A DNA stretch of 48,261 nt from an uncultured Planctomyces sp. Lineage in GTDB: Bacteria > Planctomycetota > Planctomycetia > Planctomycetales > Planctomycetaceae. Below the pieces are notes generated by a model that worked only from the letters and a program-made list of their open reading frames with translations, was not told the origin of the DNA and searched no databases. The position numbers and the translations under genes were made by a program. The DNA is taken from positions 1 through 48,261 of the forward strand of contig CALGTK010000029.1 of the NCBI GenBank assembly GCA_937904325.1. Reading direction: 5' to 3'. Of this stretch, positions 18,561 to 26,790 are shown piece by piece; the stretch's first letter is position 1, and every line of letters begins with the position of its first letter.

Positions 18561-19523
18561 GTGTCATTGCGTCTTGTTATGCTGGGAACGGGATCGTTTG
18601 CTTTATCGACGTTCCAGGGGCTTTATGAAACCTCGCACGAGATTGTCGGACTGGTCACTCAGCCTGACCGCACCGGGCGGGGGCATCACAAACACGTCAA
18701 CCTGATGAAGGAACTGGCGAACGAGTACGAGACTCCAGTATTTCAACCGGTTAAGGCAAACGACCCTGAATCGCTGGGGCGTTTGCGTGAATTCAACGCT
18801 GACCTGTTTGTAACCGCGGCGTACGGCCAGATTCTGTCGGCCGAGTTGTTGAGCATTCCGAAGATCGGAGCGATCAATGTGCACGCTTCGTTGCTTCCAA
18901 AATATCGAGGCGCTGCTCCGATTCAGTTCGCAATTATTAACGGCGAAACAGAAACCGGCATTACGATCTTTCGAATTGAACCGAAACTCGACGCTGGTCC
19001 GATACTCGGCGTTGTTAGAACGGACATCGGCAAAAAAGAAACCTACGGCAAACTACAGGACCGTCTGGCAGAACTCGCCGTGCCGCTTACCTGCAAGGTC
19101 GTGGATGATCTCGCAGCAGGTACGGCTCAGGAATCTGTTCAGGATGCGAGCCTTGTAAGCAGGGCGCCTCGGCTCAAGAAGACCGATGGGATGATTCCAT
19201 GGCAAAAGTCGTCCCGGCTGGTCGGCTGCCATATCCGAGGTGTACAGCCCTGGCCGAAACCATCGACTGTACTGCACGCAGGAGATGCTGCATTACGACT
19301 ACTTGTGCTGGATGTCGATTCGTCGGATCACGTCGTCATCGGAGAACCAGGCACGATCGAAGTTGTCGACAGGACACGGTTGTTTGTGAAAACGCAAGAA
19401 GGAAGTGTTGAAGTACTATCGCTCCAGCCGGAAGGTAAACGTCCAATGAGTCCGGCCGAGTTTCTTAACGGCAAAACAATCTCAGCAGGCGATCGCTTTG
19501 AAATTCCAGCCGAGCTGACATAG
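18561..19523 (+). CDS. fmt: Methionyl-tRNA formyltransferase
   Basis: A 320-residue enzyme that formylates Met-tRNA(fMet) from 10-formyl-tetrahydrofolate for translation initiation. The N-terminal domain starts LVMLGTGSFALSTFQGL. The formyl-transfer site is in INVHASLLPKYRGAAPIQ (about 108-125), with the catalytic His and the SLLP loop, and a Gly-rich ETGITIF strand follows. The C-terminal OB-like domain follows residue about 205. The start is GTG with AAGGA 9 bases before it. The usual partner def (peptide deformylase) is not adjacent. Confidence 0.95.
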   Translation: MSLRLVMLGTGSFALSTFQGLYETSHEIVGLVTQPDRTGRGHHKHVNLMKELANEYETPVFQPVKANDPESLGRLREFNADLFVTAAYGQILSAELLSIPKIGAINVHASLLPKYRGAAPIQFAIINGETETGITIFRIEPKLDAGPILGVVRTDIGKKETYGKLQDRLAELAVPLTCKVVDDLAAGTAQESVQDASLVSRAPRLKKTDGMIPWQKSSRLVGCHIRGVQPWPKPSTVLHAGDAALRLLVLDVDSSDHVVIGEPGTIEVVDRTRLFVKTQEGSVEVLSLQPEGKRPMSPAEFLNGKTISAGDRFEIPAELT

Positions 19524-19566
19524 TTTGAAATATGATTTTGCGACGAAACATTCGCCGAGGTTACCG

Positions 19567-20793
19567 ATGAAAAACGCAGCCAGTGTCATAACAGCGTTTG
19601 CTCTGACGGCTCTTTCTCCCTGCCAAAGTGCGGAACCGTGGCAACGGCACACCATCGACAACTCGTCGCGAGGTGCCGACGGAGTTCGCATGGCAGACGT
19701 CAATGGCGATGGTCACCTCGACATCACAACCGGCTGGGAAGAAGGCGGCGTGGTTCGTGTTTACGTCAATCCAGGACCGAGCAAGGCTGCGGCAATTTGG
19801 CCAGCAGCAACTGTCGGTACTGTGAAATCACCGGAAGACGCGGTGTTCGCGGACCTCGATGGCGACGGATCCGAGGATGTGGTCAGTTCGTGCGAGGGTA
19901 AGACTCGTACCATGTTTTTTCACTGGGCACCGAAGTCGCCCGACGAGTATCTCGTGTCGGATTCATGGAAAACAGAAGCGGTGCCGTGCACGGTGAAGCA
20001 GCAGTCGTGGATGTTTGCTTTGCCGTTTGACGTTGATGGTCGAAACGGCATCGACTTAATCGTTAGCTCAAAGGGTGGAAATGCTTCGATCGGGTGGCTG
20101 GAGTCGCCGGCAGATCCTCGAAACGTGTCCGAGTGGAAGTACCATCGGTTGCGGGATGCCGGGTGGATCATGTCACTCGTCGCGTACGACATGGACAATG
20201 ACGGAGATCTGGACATCGTTGCGTCTGACAGAAAGGGGAGCAAACGAGGTGTGCTGTGGCTGGAGAATCCCGGCAAAGAAGATGCTGCATCTGGTGCAGC
20301 CTGGATTGATCATTCAATCGGTGGCGCGAGCCGCGAAAATATGTTTCTCGATGTGATCAGCCATCGAGGTAATTCGCCCGCGGTTCTGTCTGCGGTAAAG
20401 CCCGCGGGGCTGATCCGGTTTCAGCGGTCCGTGCCTGGAGGCCCGGCAAGAGCGTTGGCCACGATAAAAGGTACCGGCTGGAGCAGCTTCACGATCGAGA
20501 TCCCAGGCGAAAAAATTGGCACGGGAAAGTCCATTCGATCCGCAAATGTGAACCTCGACGGTAACGAGGATCTGGTTTATTCGTGCGAGCAGGCCAACGG
20601 TGCGAAGCATGGAGTCGTTTGGCTGGACATGACTCCTGAAGGATTGCAGATCCGACCAATCAGCGGACCGGTAGGCGCCAAGTTCGACTTGATTCAACTG
20701 GTCGATCTGGACGCGGACGGCGATCTGGATGTTGTCACCTGCGAAGAGCGAGCGAACCTTGGAGTCTTCTGGTATGAGAATCCGACGAGATAG
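19567..20793 (+). CDS. Secreted FG-GAP/VCBS repeat beta-propeller protein
   Basis: A 408-residue exported protein with a signal peptide ending near SPCQSAEP (about residue 22). At least five calcium-binding-like repeats are visible: NGDGHLDI, DLDGDGSEDV, DVDGRNGIDL, DMDNDGDLDI and DLDADGDLDV, as in integrin-type FG-GAP propellers. These are common in planctomycete secretomes. The frame begins at a TTG at 19525, but GAGG 6 bases before the ATG at 19567 and the signal peptide mark 19567 as the start. It lies 43 bp after fmt; co-transcription is possible though the functions are unrelated. Confidence 0.88.
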   Translation: MKNAASVITAFALTALSPCQSAEPWQRHTIDNSSRGADGVRMADVNGDGHLDITTGWEEGGVVRVYVNPGPSKAAAIWPAATVGTVKSPEDAVFADLDGDGSEDVVSSCEGKTRTMFFHWAPKSPDEYLVSDSWKTEAVPCTVKQQSWMFALPFDVDGRNGIDLIVSSKGGNASIGWLESPADPRNVSEWKYHRLRDAGWIMSLVAYDMDNDGDLDIVASDRKGSKRGVLWLENPGKEDAASGAAWIDHSIGGASRENMFLDVISHRGNSPAVLSAVKPAGLIRFQRSVPGGPARALATIKGTGWSSFTIEIPGEKIGTGKSIRSANVNLDGNEDLVYSCEQANGAKHGVVWLDMTPEGLQIRPISGPVGAKFDLIQLVDLDADGDLDVVTCEERANLGVFWYENPTR

Positions 20794-20851
20794 TCACCCG
20801 AATCGGGAACAGAAACTTGCAGGGCGAGTTGCACACAATTCTGCCCGGCGT

Positions 20852-21553
20852 TTAGCCAGGCAGCATGCGGCCGCCGGTCTTCATGAAGTGTTCAGCCAAT
20901 TCAAGGACAGGGCCATCGATCCCGTTTTCTGACATATTCTGTACGGCGGCGGAGACGTCGTATTCGACTCTGCGGAATGAGACTTCGCCGTCTTCGATTA
21001 CGCAGTAGGCGGCGCGAGGATCACCGTCCCGAGGTTGACCGACGCTTCCGGAATTGATGACCTTTGTGTCGCCGACTTCGACGCAAAACTGAGTGTGCGA
21101 ATGCCCAACGATGACATAGTCCGCTTCAATGCCTCGTAGGCGATCTTTCCATCCTTCGGAGTCGTCTTTCAAGTACTCGTCGAAGGGGTCTCGCGGCGTG
21201 GCGTGCACGAGGTAAAAGATTTTCCCGTCCAGTTCGACGCGCCTTGTAACTGGCAGTCGGCCTAAGAACTTCAGGTGAGAATCGTTGAGCTTTTTCCAAT
21301 GGACCGGCCGAGCCAGTCCTGCCAAACGTGAAAGGCCCGTCTTTTTCTTGACAGGAATCCGTTGCGCAACGGCGTGATCGTGATTGCCTCGAATTGCGAC
21401 ATGCACGTTTTTACGAACCCATTCGATGCACGGAACGGGATCGGTGGCGTAGTCGACGAGGTCGCCGGCAAACAGGCAGGCATCAAAGGATTCGTCGATC
21501 GCCTGTAGCGCCTGCCAGTTGGAATGGATGTCTGCGAGCAGAAGAATTTTCAT
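20852..21553 (-). CDS. Calcineurin-like metallophosphoesterase (YfcE/MJ0936-like)
   Basis: A 233-residue cytoplasmic phosphoesterase with the full dimetal motif set: DIHSN (about 7-11), GDLVDY (31-36), GNHDH (56-60) and GHSH (149-152). The single-domain form resembles YfcE/MJ0936-type phosphodiesterases and diadenosine-tetraphosphatase-like enzymes. It converges with the FG-GAP gene. The natural substrate cannot be told. Confidence 0.9.
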   Translation of the reverse strand: MKILLLADIHSNWQALQAIDESFDACLFAGDLVDYATDPVPCIEWVRKNVHVAIRGNHDHAVAQRIPVKKKTGLSRLAGLARPVHWKKLNDSHLKFLGRLPVTRRVELDGKIFYLVHATPRDPFDEYLKDDSEGWKDRLRGIEADYVIVGHSHTQFCVEVGDTKVINSGSVGQPRDGDPRAAYCVIEDGEVSFRRVEYDVSAAVQNMSENGIDGPVLELAEHFMKTGGRMLPG

Positions 21554-21912
21554 TGCCAGCGATATTCTTCAGTCGAAACGTCTTTTCGACGTGCCGACGA
21601 AAATTGAACGAAGATAAATCTGCAGCGTGATTTGCAGCAGAGCCCGATCAGATTTCCATGCTATCGAGATCGTCCTCGGGACGCGAATCCGTTCTCGACG
21701 GATTTATTCCGCCGTCCCGCTGATTTCAAAAATCCATGCTGATCAATCCGCTTCTGATGTTCCGTGACAAACAATGCGTGCATCCGTCATGCCTGACGCG
21801 TCCTTTTTCAGATTTCGGCCAATGTAAAGCCACGTGACTGGCGATCCCCCATCGTTCACTCTGGTAGGCGTAATGCTTATCGAAGATAAGCTTTCGCTTG
21901 GGAACCGTATTG
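21554..21912. other. Gene-free stretch between phosphoesterase and a decayed gene
   Basis: About 360 bases without a supported gene. A minus-strand frame (21726-21947) has no family features and probably arises by chance. A short perfect inverted repeat, CTTATC-GAA-GATAAG, lies near 21879-21893 but has no T-run. Confidence 0.45.
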
Positions 21913-23276
21913 ATGAGCAACTCAGCCAGTAGGATCACAGACTTCACTGAGACAGCTCAGCGGTCGTAGCGGATTCTCGATCCGATTCGAAAGTTGCTGC
22001 TGTTTGTCGCGGCGACGTTATTGATCCTGCCGCTTGTCTGGGTGATTGGCGTATCAGTATCTGAACGATTTGTTTGCGTTAATTGCCATTGCGTTCAAGC
22101 AGGCCACCCATACCTGCCAGGGTTCATTCGCGTGTACGCGCCCGTGATCTGTTTCGGCGATTGCGGTTTCGATTCATCGTCGCTCCAGTGCTGTTGCGAA
22201 CGGCTTATCTCTTTGCGACCTTTTACAATATTTATGCGTTGATTCCGGCGAACTGGCTCGACAGTCTCCAGGGAATCTGGTGGGAACTTCTTACCACCTC
22301 GACGGGGCATATGGATGATACGTCTTGGTTTTGGCTGCTTACGCGGTATTCCGCCGAGTCCTGTCAAACTGCTCGTGACGGTTTCAAGCATTGGCTCAGA
22401 TCCACGGCGTTCCTGGTTTTGCCTTTGGAAGCTTTCGCTTTCTTGAACACGGGCTGTACGACAGCCCCGCCCGGGATGTACTCCTCGCCTTTCTCGCGAC
22501 GTCGGAATTGCTGCATTACTACGACGACGGTTTCTCCTGGTAGATTCGCGATACCGACACCAGCCACGCACTCGGACTGAGCAACGCTCGATGTTTCAGC
22601 ACTCATGCATGCAGGTATGTGGGCGATTGGCCTGACACCGGTAGACTTCTGACGCTTGTGGAAATTTACTCATCGCTCGACGAAGCGTCACCCTGAGTTT
22701 GTTGTTGCCGGGCAGCCACTCGGCGCAGGTCGAAGCCGGTCAGAAATTGAATGCGAATGATCGACTGACGGGATCGGCCCTGAAATCTCAGCGTGCGATT
22801 GAGATTGAGCCTGACGATCACCCGATACGCGTGCGACTCACAGAAGTCCTGCACCAGCGAGGCCGGATCAACAACGTGTTGCAGGAATGCGCACTGAATT
22901 CATGCAGGTTCAGCCGGACAACATGCAGTCACGTCTGCTGGCGGAATCTGTCAACCCTGCCGCCGTCGAACCGCAGCTTCGAAAAGTGATTTCGCGCATG
23001 CCAGATCTTGTCGACACCCGCACGAATCTGGAAATTGTACTGGCGACAGTCGGGCGACTTGATGAGTCAGTAACAGCATTCAGCAGGTCCCCGAAACTTT
23101 GCAGCGATCCGGACACTCATTTTAACCTGGCCGCCAACGTGTTGACGCAGCAGGGAAGTCGCGACGAAGCTCGTCGACACTACCAGCAGGCACTCTCGTT
23201 GAGGCCAGACTTTGCTGTGACCGACGGAGCGATCATGCAACTGAAAAGCGACTCTCCAGAATTCGACACGCTTTAA
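21913..23276 (+). pseudogene. Decayed membrane protein with C-terminal TPR-like repeats
   Basis: Homology-like protein stretches jump between all three plus frames. From the ATG at 21913 the frame meets TAG at 21967, continues into a membrane helix (LLLFVAATLLILPLVWVIG), then shifts to a frame reading QYLNDLFALIAIAF, back to LPGFIRVYAP, then to APVLLRTAYLFATFYNIYAL, then to LLAFLATSELLHYYDDGFSW. There TAG (22541-22543) sits where a Lys/Arg codon is expected before IRDTDT. After about 22700, TPR-like helices follow in two frames, ending LRPDF at about 23213. The pieces together resemble a planctomycete family of polytopic membrane proteins with a TPR tail. At least four frameshifts and two stops make function very unlikely. 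Confidence 0.72.
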
Positions 23277-23382
23277 GTGCGTTTACCTTTCCTTTCGATC
23301 GTAAATACGCGTTGCTACAAAGTGGCAACACATGTGGCTGGATGTTCCCTGCTCGATTCATAATCAACTGGAAAGTCTCCTG

Positions 23383-24387
23383 ATGAAATACCTGCTCGTG
23401 TTCTCGTTGATGGTGTCCGCCTCCGGCCGCTGCTCACTGGCTGCAGATAGCCAGCCGGTTTCTGCTGACGCACGACTGAAGTTTGAAGGCAAAGTCGCGT
23501 TCGTCGAGGGGCCTTCCTGGCATCCGACCGGGAATGTTTACTTTAGCGATATTCCCAATGAACGAATTATGCGAAGGGATCGGAACGGCGAGATTCACGT
23601 GTTCCGAACGTCGTCTGGTTTTACGAACGGGACGTGTTTTGATCTTCAAGGACGCATGATCTGCTGCGAAGGCGGTGGTGCTCCGAGTAAACGTCGAGTC
23701 ACACGGCTTGAACTCGATGGCACGATCACCGTGCTGGCAGACAGCTTTGAAGGGAAGAAAATCAACTCACCAAACGATTGTACTGTTGATGCGAAGGGAC
23801 GTGTTTACTTTACGGATCCGCGATATCGCAGCCGCGTCGGCCTGGAGCAGGTTGATGCCGCCGGCCGGGAAGTCGAAGGCGTCTATCGCATCGACGAAGC
23901 CGGAAAGGTGTCGAGAATCCTGTCGCATGAAGTTCAACGCCCGAACGGGATCGCGATTTCACCCGACCAGAAGTTTCTCTACGTCGCCGATAACAGGAAC
24001 GACAAGCCCACTGACAATCGCAAGCTGTGGCGTTTCAACTTAAAGACGGACGGAACCGTCGACGCTATCAGCCAGAAACTCCTGTTCGATTGGGGCAGCG
24101 ATCGAGGTCCAGACGGGATGGCTGTTGATTCGAAAGGCCGGTTGTACGTGACTGCCGGATTCAACAATCCGGAACCGCCTGCTCAGACGGCCAATAAATT
24201 TAAAGCCGGCGTTTACGTAATCACTTTTGAAGGCACACTCGTGCAGTTCATCCCGGTCCCGACCGACATGATTACGAACTGCGCCTTCGGCGACGACGAT
24301 CTGAAGACACTGTACATCACCGCCGGTCACAAGCTGTGGAGCATCCGTACAGGCACAGCTGGTCACGTTGAGTGGCTCAAAAAGTAG
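23383..24387 (+). CDS. Secreted SMP-30/gluconolactonase-family hydrolase
   Basis: A 334-residue six-bladed propeller of the SMP-30/gluconolactonase/LRE family, exported by a signal peptide ending near CSLAADSQ (about residue 22). Characteristic strands are FVEGPSWHPTGNVYFSDI, NSPNDCTVDAKGRVYFTD, NGIAISPDQKFLYVADN and GPDGMAVDSKGRLYVT; these carry the metal-binding Glu, Asn and Asp positions of the family. Likely a sugar lactonase. The frame opens at 23332, but the signal peptide begins at the ATG at 23383. It lies 107 bp after the decayed gene. Confidence 0.92.
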   Translation: MKYLLVFSLMVSASGRCSLAADSQPVSADARLKFEGKVAFVEGPSWHPTGNVYFSDIPNERIMRRDRNGEIHVFRTSSGFTNGTCFDLQGRMICCEGGGAPSKRRVTRLELDGTITVLADSFEGKKINSPNDCTVDAKGRVYFTDPRYRSRVGLEQVDAAGREVEGVYRIDEAGKVSRILSHEVQRPNGIAISPDQKFLYVADNRNDKPTDNRKLWRFNLKTDGTVDAISQKLLFDWGSDRGPDGMAVDSKGRLYVTAGFNNPEPPAQTANKFKAGVYVITFEGTLVQFIPVPTDMITNCAFGDDDLKTLYITAGHKLWSIRTGTAGHVEWLKK

Positions 24388-24533
24388 CACTCGCATTTCG
24401 ATTGGAATGCTTAGCAGCACAGCACGCCGAGTTCGATGGAGAAATTCACAACATGCAACCCAGGTGAACTCTTTGCAGATTTTCTCTTGATTATGCTGCT
24501 ACGCCCCGGGTCGTGCTCGGATTCTTCGAGCCC

Positions 24534-25832
24534 TCATTGCCTGGCCGCAGCCACTGATTTTCGAATCAAAACTGGCTCGCACCAGTTTGCGTAGTCGAGC
24601 ACGCTGCCACGGTCCGCAGATTCGACAATCAGCGACAAACGCTCAGTGTCAGAAAGTTCAATCGCCGGAAGTGTGACGGCCGCAGATTGTCCCGTGAGCA
24701 AATCGCTTTGCCAGGTGACGGCGTCATCGATAAGCACTTTGAAGATGACGCTGCCGCCTCCCTGTGCAGCGTCGTCAACGCCAACAGTTGCTCGAAACTG
24801 GCTGTATCCACCAGCAAGATTCCAGGTTTGATTTGTTTCGCTGATTACTCCGAAACCGGTTGGTGCGAGCCGTCCCCGCAAATGGAGAAATCCGCCGAGT
24901 ACGTTTCGATTTACTTTCGGTGGACGAGCCACCGACAGATACGGGGCGATGGTCGTTGCTGCCGGTTGCAGGCCTGTCAGGTCGACCTTATTGGAATCGT
25001 AGAAGCGGATTGTTCGTAACGTGGTGACGGGAATGCTGAATTCGAAATCTCCAAGCGATTCGGCAATGATCAGGTCACCGTCCGAACTGACCGATCGCAC
25101 ATACAACGTAGAGCCGTCGCTGAGCACCAGAACTGCAAAGCTCTGCCTGGCTTCGGGGATGCTGACGAGGTCTGGGTTAAAGGCAAGTGATTGTGTCTGG
25201 TCAGTTCTTGTTTGCACCTCTCCGATGCTTGTGTCGAGGGTAAACTGTCCGTCTTTCAGACTGACAAACTCGCCCTCGATACTGTCGCCATTGCTCAGCG
25301 TGATGAGGTCGAATTCTTTCTGGTGATTTAGAAGTTGGTCGAAGTTCCGCCCTTGATCCCGGGCTGACGACGGAACGGACATCATGATTCCGTGGCACAG
25401 TTCAAGCGGCAACGACATCGGCGGCAGCAACGAAAAAGAATCCCATTTCGCCGCGATGCTTTCATCGTTAATGACGAGTGGTGTCAGTCGTATGCGATCG
25501 CCGGTCGACAGAAAGATCCAGGAAGTCTTCGAAACGGGTGTCACTTTTACGTTGTCGAAGTCCGTCGCAGAAATCGTGAGGACGTCTTTTAAATTGACGA
25601 CGTTCGTTTCGCCCGACTTAGTAGTCAGTTCAAGTCGTGAATCCGTAAGTTTCGTGAATCGTCCTGAAACGGGATCTCCAGAAATGGTCTCGACGCGAAC
25701 TTTTATTTGAGCAATCGCGGAAGCATGACTGAATCCGACGATAGCGAAACTGCACAGCAGAATCGTAAGGAAGACCCTACGTTTTCGGTGGGCTTTGTCA
25801 TTCCCACGCAGGTGGGAAACCAGCGTATTCAC
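24534..25832 (-). CDS. Exported protein with NPCBM-type C-terminal domain
   Basis: A 432-residue protein with a signal peptide (hydrophobic stretch about 19-40, AIAQ cleavage region). The middle consists of beta-rich repeats with the pattern GDPVSGRFTKLTDSRLELTT and GDSIEGEFVSLKDGQFTLDT, small barrel-like modules common in planctomycetes. The C-terminal 140 residues match the NPCBM/NEW2 carbohydrate-associated domain (FRATVGVDDAAQGGGSVIFKV, then SDTERLSLIVES). The start is GTG; no ATG exists near the N-terminus. The first 13 codons are made from a REP-like palindrome, so the N-terminal tip is probably recent. Sugar binding is inferred. Confidence 0.82.
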   Translation of the reverse strand: MNTLVSHLRGNDKAHRKRRVFLTILLCSFAIVGFSHASAIAQIKVRVETISGDPVSGRFTKLTDSRLELTTKSGETNVVNLKDVLTISATDFDNVKVTPVSKTSWIFLSTGDRIRLTPLVINDESIAAKWDSFSLLPPMSLPLELCHGIMMSVPSSARDQGRNFDQLLNHQKEFDLITLSNGDSIEGEFVSLKDGQFTLDTSIGEVQTRTDQTQSLAFNPDLVSIPEARQSFAVLVLSDGSTLYVRSVSSDGDLIIAESLGDFEFSIPVTTLRTIRFYDSNKVDLTGLQPAATTIAPYLSVARPPKVNRNVLGGFLHLRGRLAPTGFGVISETNQTWNLAGGYSQFRATVGVDDAAQGGGSVIFKVLIDDAVTWQSDLLTGQSAAVTLPAIELSDTERLSLIVESADRGSVLDYANWCEPVLIRKSVAAARQ

Positions 25833-25878
25833 GGAGTGAGTCCTTCAGAAACTAGATGCCCGATTTCGCGGGCATGAC
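25797..25878. repeat. REP-like inverted palindrome pair
   Basis: Two palindromic units face each other. One (25797-25823) has the form GTCAT-TCCCAC-GCAG-GTGGGA-AACCAG. The other (25852-25878), read on the minus strand, has the form GTCAT-GCCCG-CGAAAT-CGGGC-ATCTAG. The shared outer GTCAT and CxAG ends and head-to-head orientation are typical of REP doublets (REPINs) mobilised by RAYT transposases. No RAYT gene is in the window. The first unit overlaps the start of the NPCBM gene. Confidence 0.55.
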
Positions 25879-25901
25879 TGATTGAACCGGTTTTGGAAAA
25901 C

Positions 25902-25934
25902 TAAAAACGCCGGCACCCTTTCGGACACCGGCGT
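25902..25934 (-). terminator. Intrinsic terminator after the peroxiredoxin gene
   Basis: A 7-bp perfect stem (25907-25913 with 25928-25934), followed on the minus strand by TTTTTAGTTTT. It lies 43 bases beyond the peroxiredoxin stop and before the NPCBM gene, so it closes the peroxiredoxin transcript. Confidence 0.8.
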
Positions 25935-25976
25935 CAATTCAACGCGCACAGCGATGGGACTCAATCTTCAAGTCAA

Positions 25977-26537
25977 TCAGCTTTTTTTCTTCGGAGCTTT
26001 CTCGATCTTCAGTTTTGCAAGCAGTTCAAGAATCTGTTCGCCATGATCGCCGGACTTAACTTTGTTGTCTTTTCCGACGCCGATAATATGTGCAACCTTG
26101 CCATCCTTGCCCACGATGAAAGTGACTCGGGACGAGAATCCACGAGGACTCAGGATGCCGTAGGCTTTGGCAACTTTGGTGTCAGGGTCGCTGAGGATTG
26201 GATAGTCGAGTTCCAGTGATTTGGCGAATGCCGTGTTCTTCTCGACAGGATCGCAGCTTGCTGTGAAGTAAGCGACTTTGTATTCACGCAGGGCCTTACC
26301 GCTCGCACGGAGCGATTTACATTCGGCCGTTCAGCCACCGGTAAAGGCTTTGGGATACCAGGCGACGACAACCGCCTGCTTATCCTTAAACTGCGAAAGT
26401 TTGTAGGTCTTTCCGTCGCTGCCCTTCATTTCAAATTCGGGAGCTTTGTCTCCGACTTTGAGTTCGGCAGCCTCTGCTGACGAGCTAAGCATCAAAGCTA
26501 CTCCTATTCCAACTAACAGGGATTGTACGAGATTCAT
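25977..26537 (-). CDS. Secreted peroxiredoxin with in-frame TGA at the catalytic position (candidate selenoprotein)
   Basis: A 186-residue thioredoxin-fold peroxiredoxin of the AhpC/TSA-BCP type, reducing peroxides in the periplasm. A signal peptide ends near SSAEAAEL (about residue 24). The body reads VGDKAPEFEMKGSDGKTY, then VVVAWYPKAFTGG, then codon 69 TGA (26331-26333), then TAECKSLR and a full normal C-terminus (LSDPDTKVAKAYGI, RVTFIVGKDGKV), ending at TGA 25977-25979. In homologues the residue after FTGG is the peroxidatic Cys. C73 may be the resolving Cys. GGAGG lies 6 bases before the ATG. A SECIS-like hairpin follows the TGA. Most likely position 69 is selenocysteine; a point nonsense mutation is the alternative. 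It diverges from the MFS gene. Confidence 0.85.
26291..26330 (-). promoter_or_regulatory. Candidate bacterial SECIS stem-loop
   Basis: Directly after the in-frame TGA (26331-26333), the minus-strand RNA can form an outer 4-bp stem (26325-26328 with 26292-26295), an internal loop, then a 7-bp inner stem (26310-26316 with 26298-26304, one G-U pair) with a 5-base apical loop CGUGC (26305-26309). The loop begins 22 bases after the UGA and has G at its second position. Bacterial SECIS elements usually show a short stem, a G in the first two loop positions and a 16-37-base spacing. The folding was done by eye. Confidence 0.6.
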
Positions 26538-26790
26538 AAATTCCTCCATCTTGTGAGAAGAAACATCGGACACGGAAAAGCAATGTTTACGTGTCAACTT
26601 GCCAGCGTCGAGTCTACCGACATGTCTCGCGATACTCACGGCATAAACTGCTTCCGCTGGCGACCGGGGAAATTTCCGGGAGGGTGGCTCGATACCATAT
26701 CCACATCGCGATAACATCTGTGGCTTGTTCGTGCGCTATCTGGGCATGATCTCGTCATAAGAGCACTATCGATTGTAGAGGAACATCAAT

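Noticed and set aside
26538-26717. Upstream extension of the peroxiredoxin frame
   Set aside because: GGAGG sits just before the ATG at 26537, which begins a clear signal peptide. The upstream part is not protein-like.
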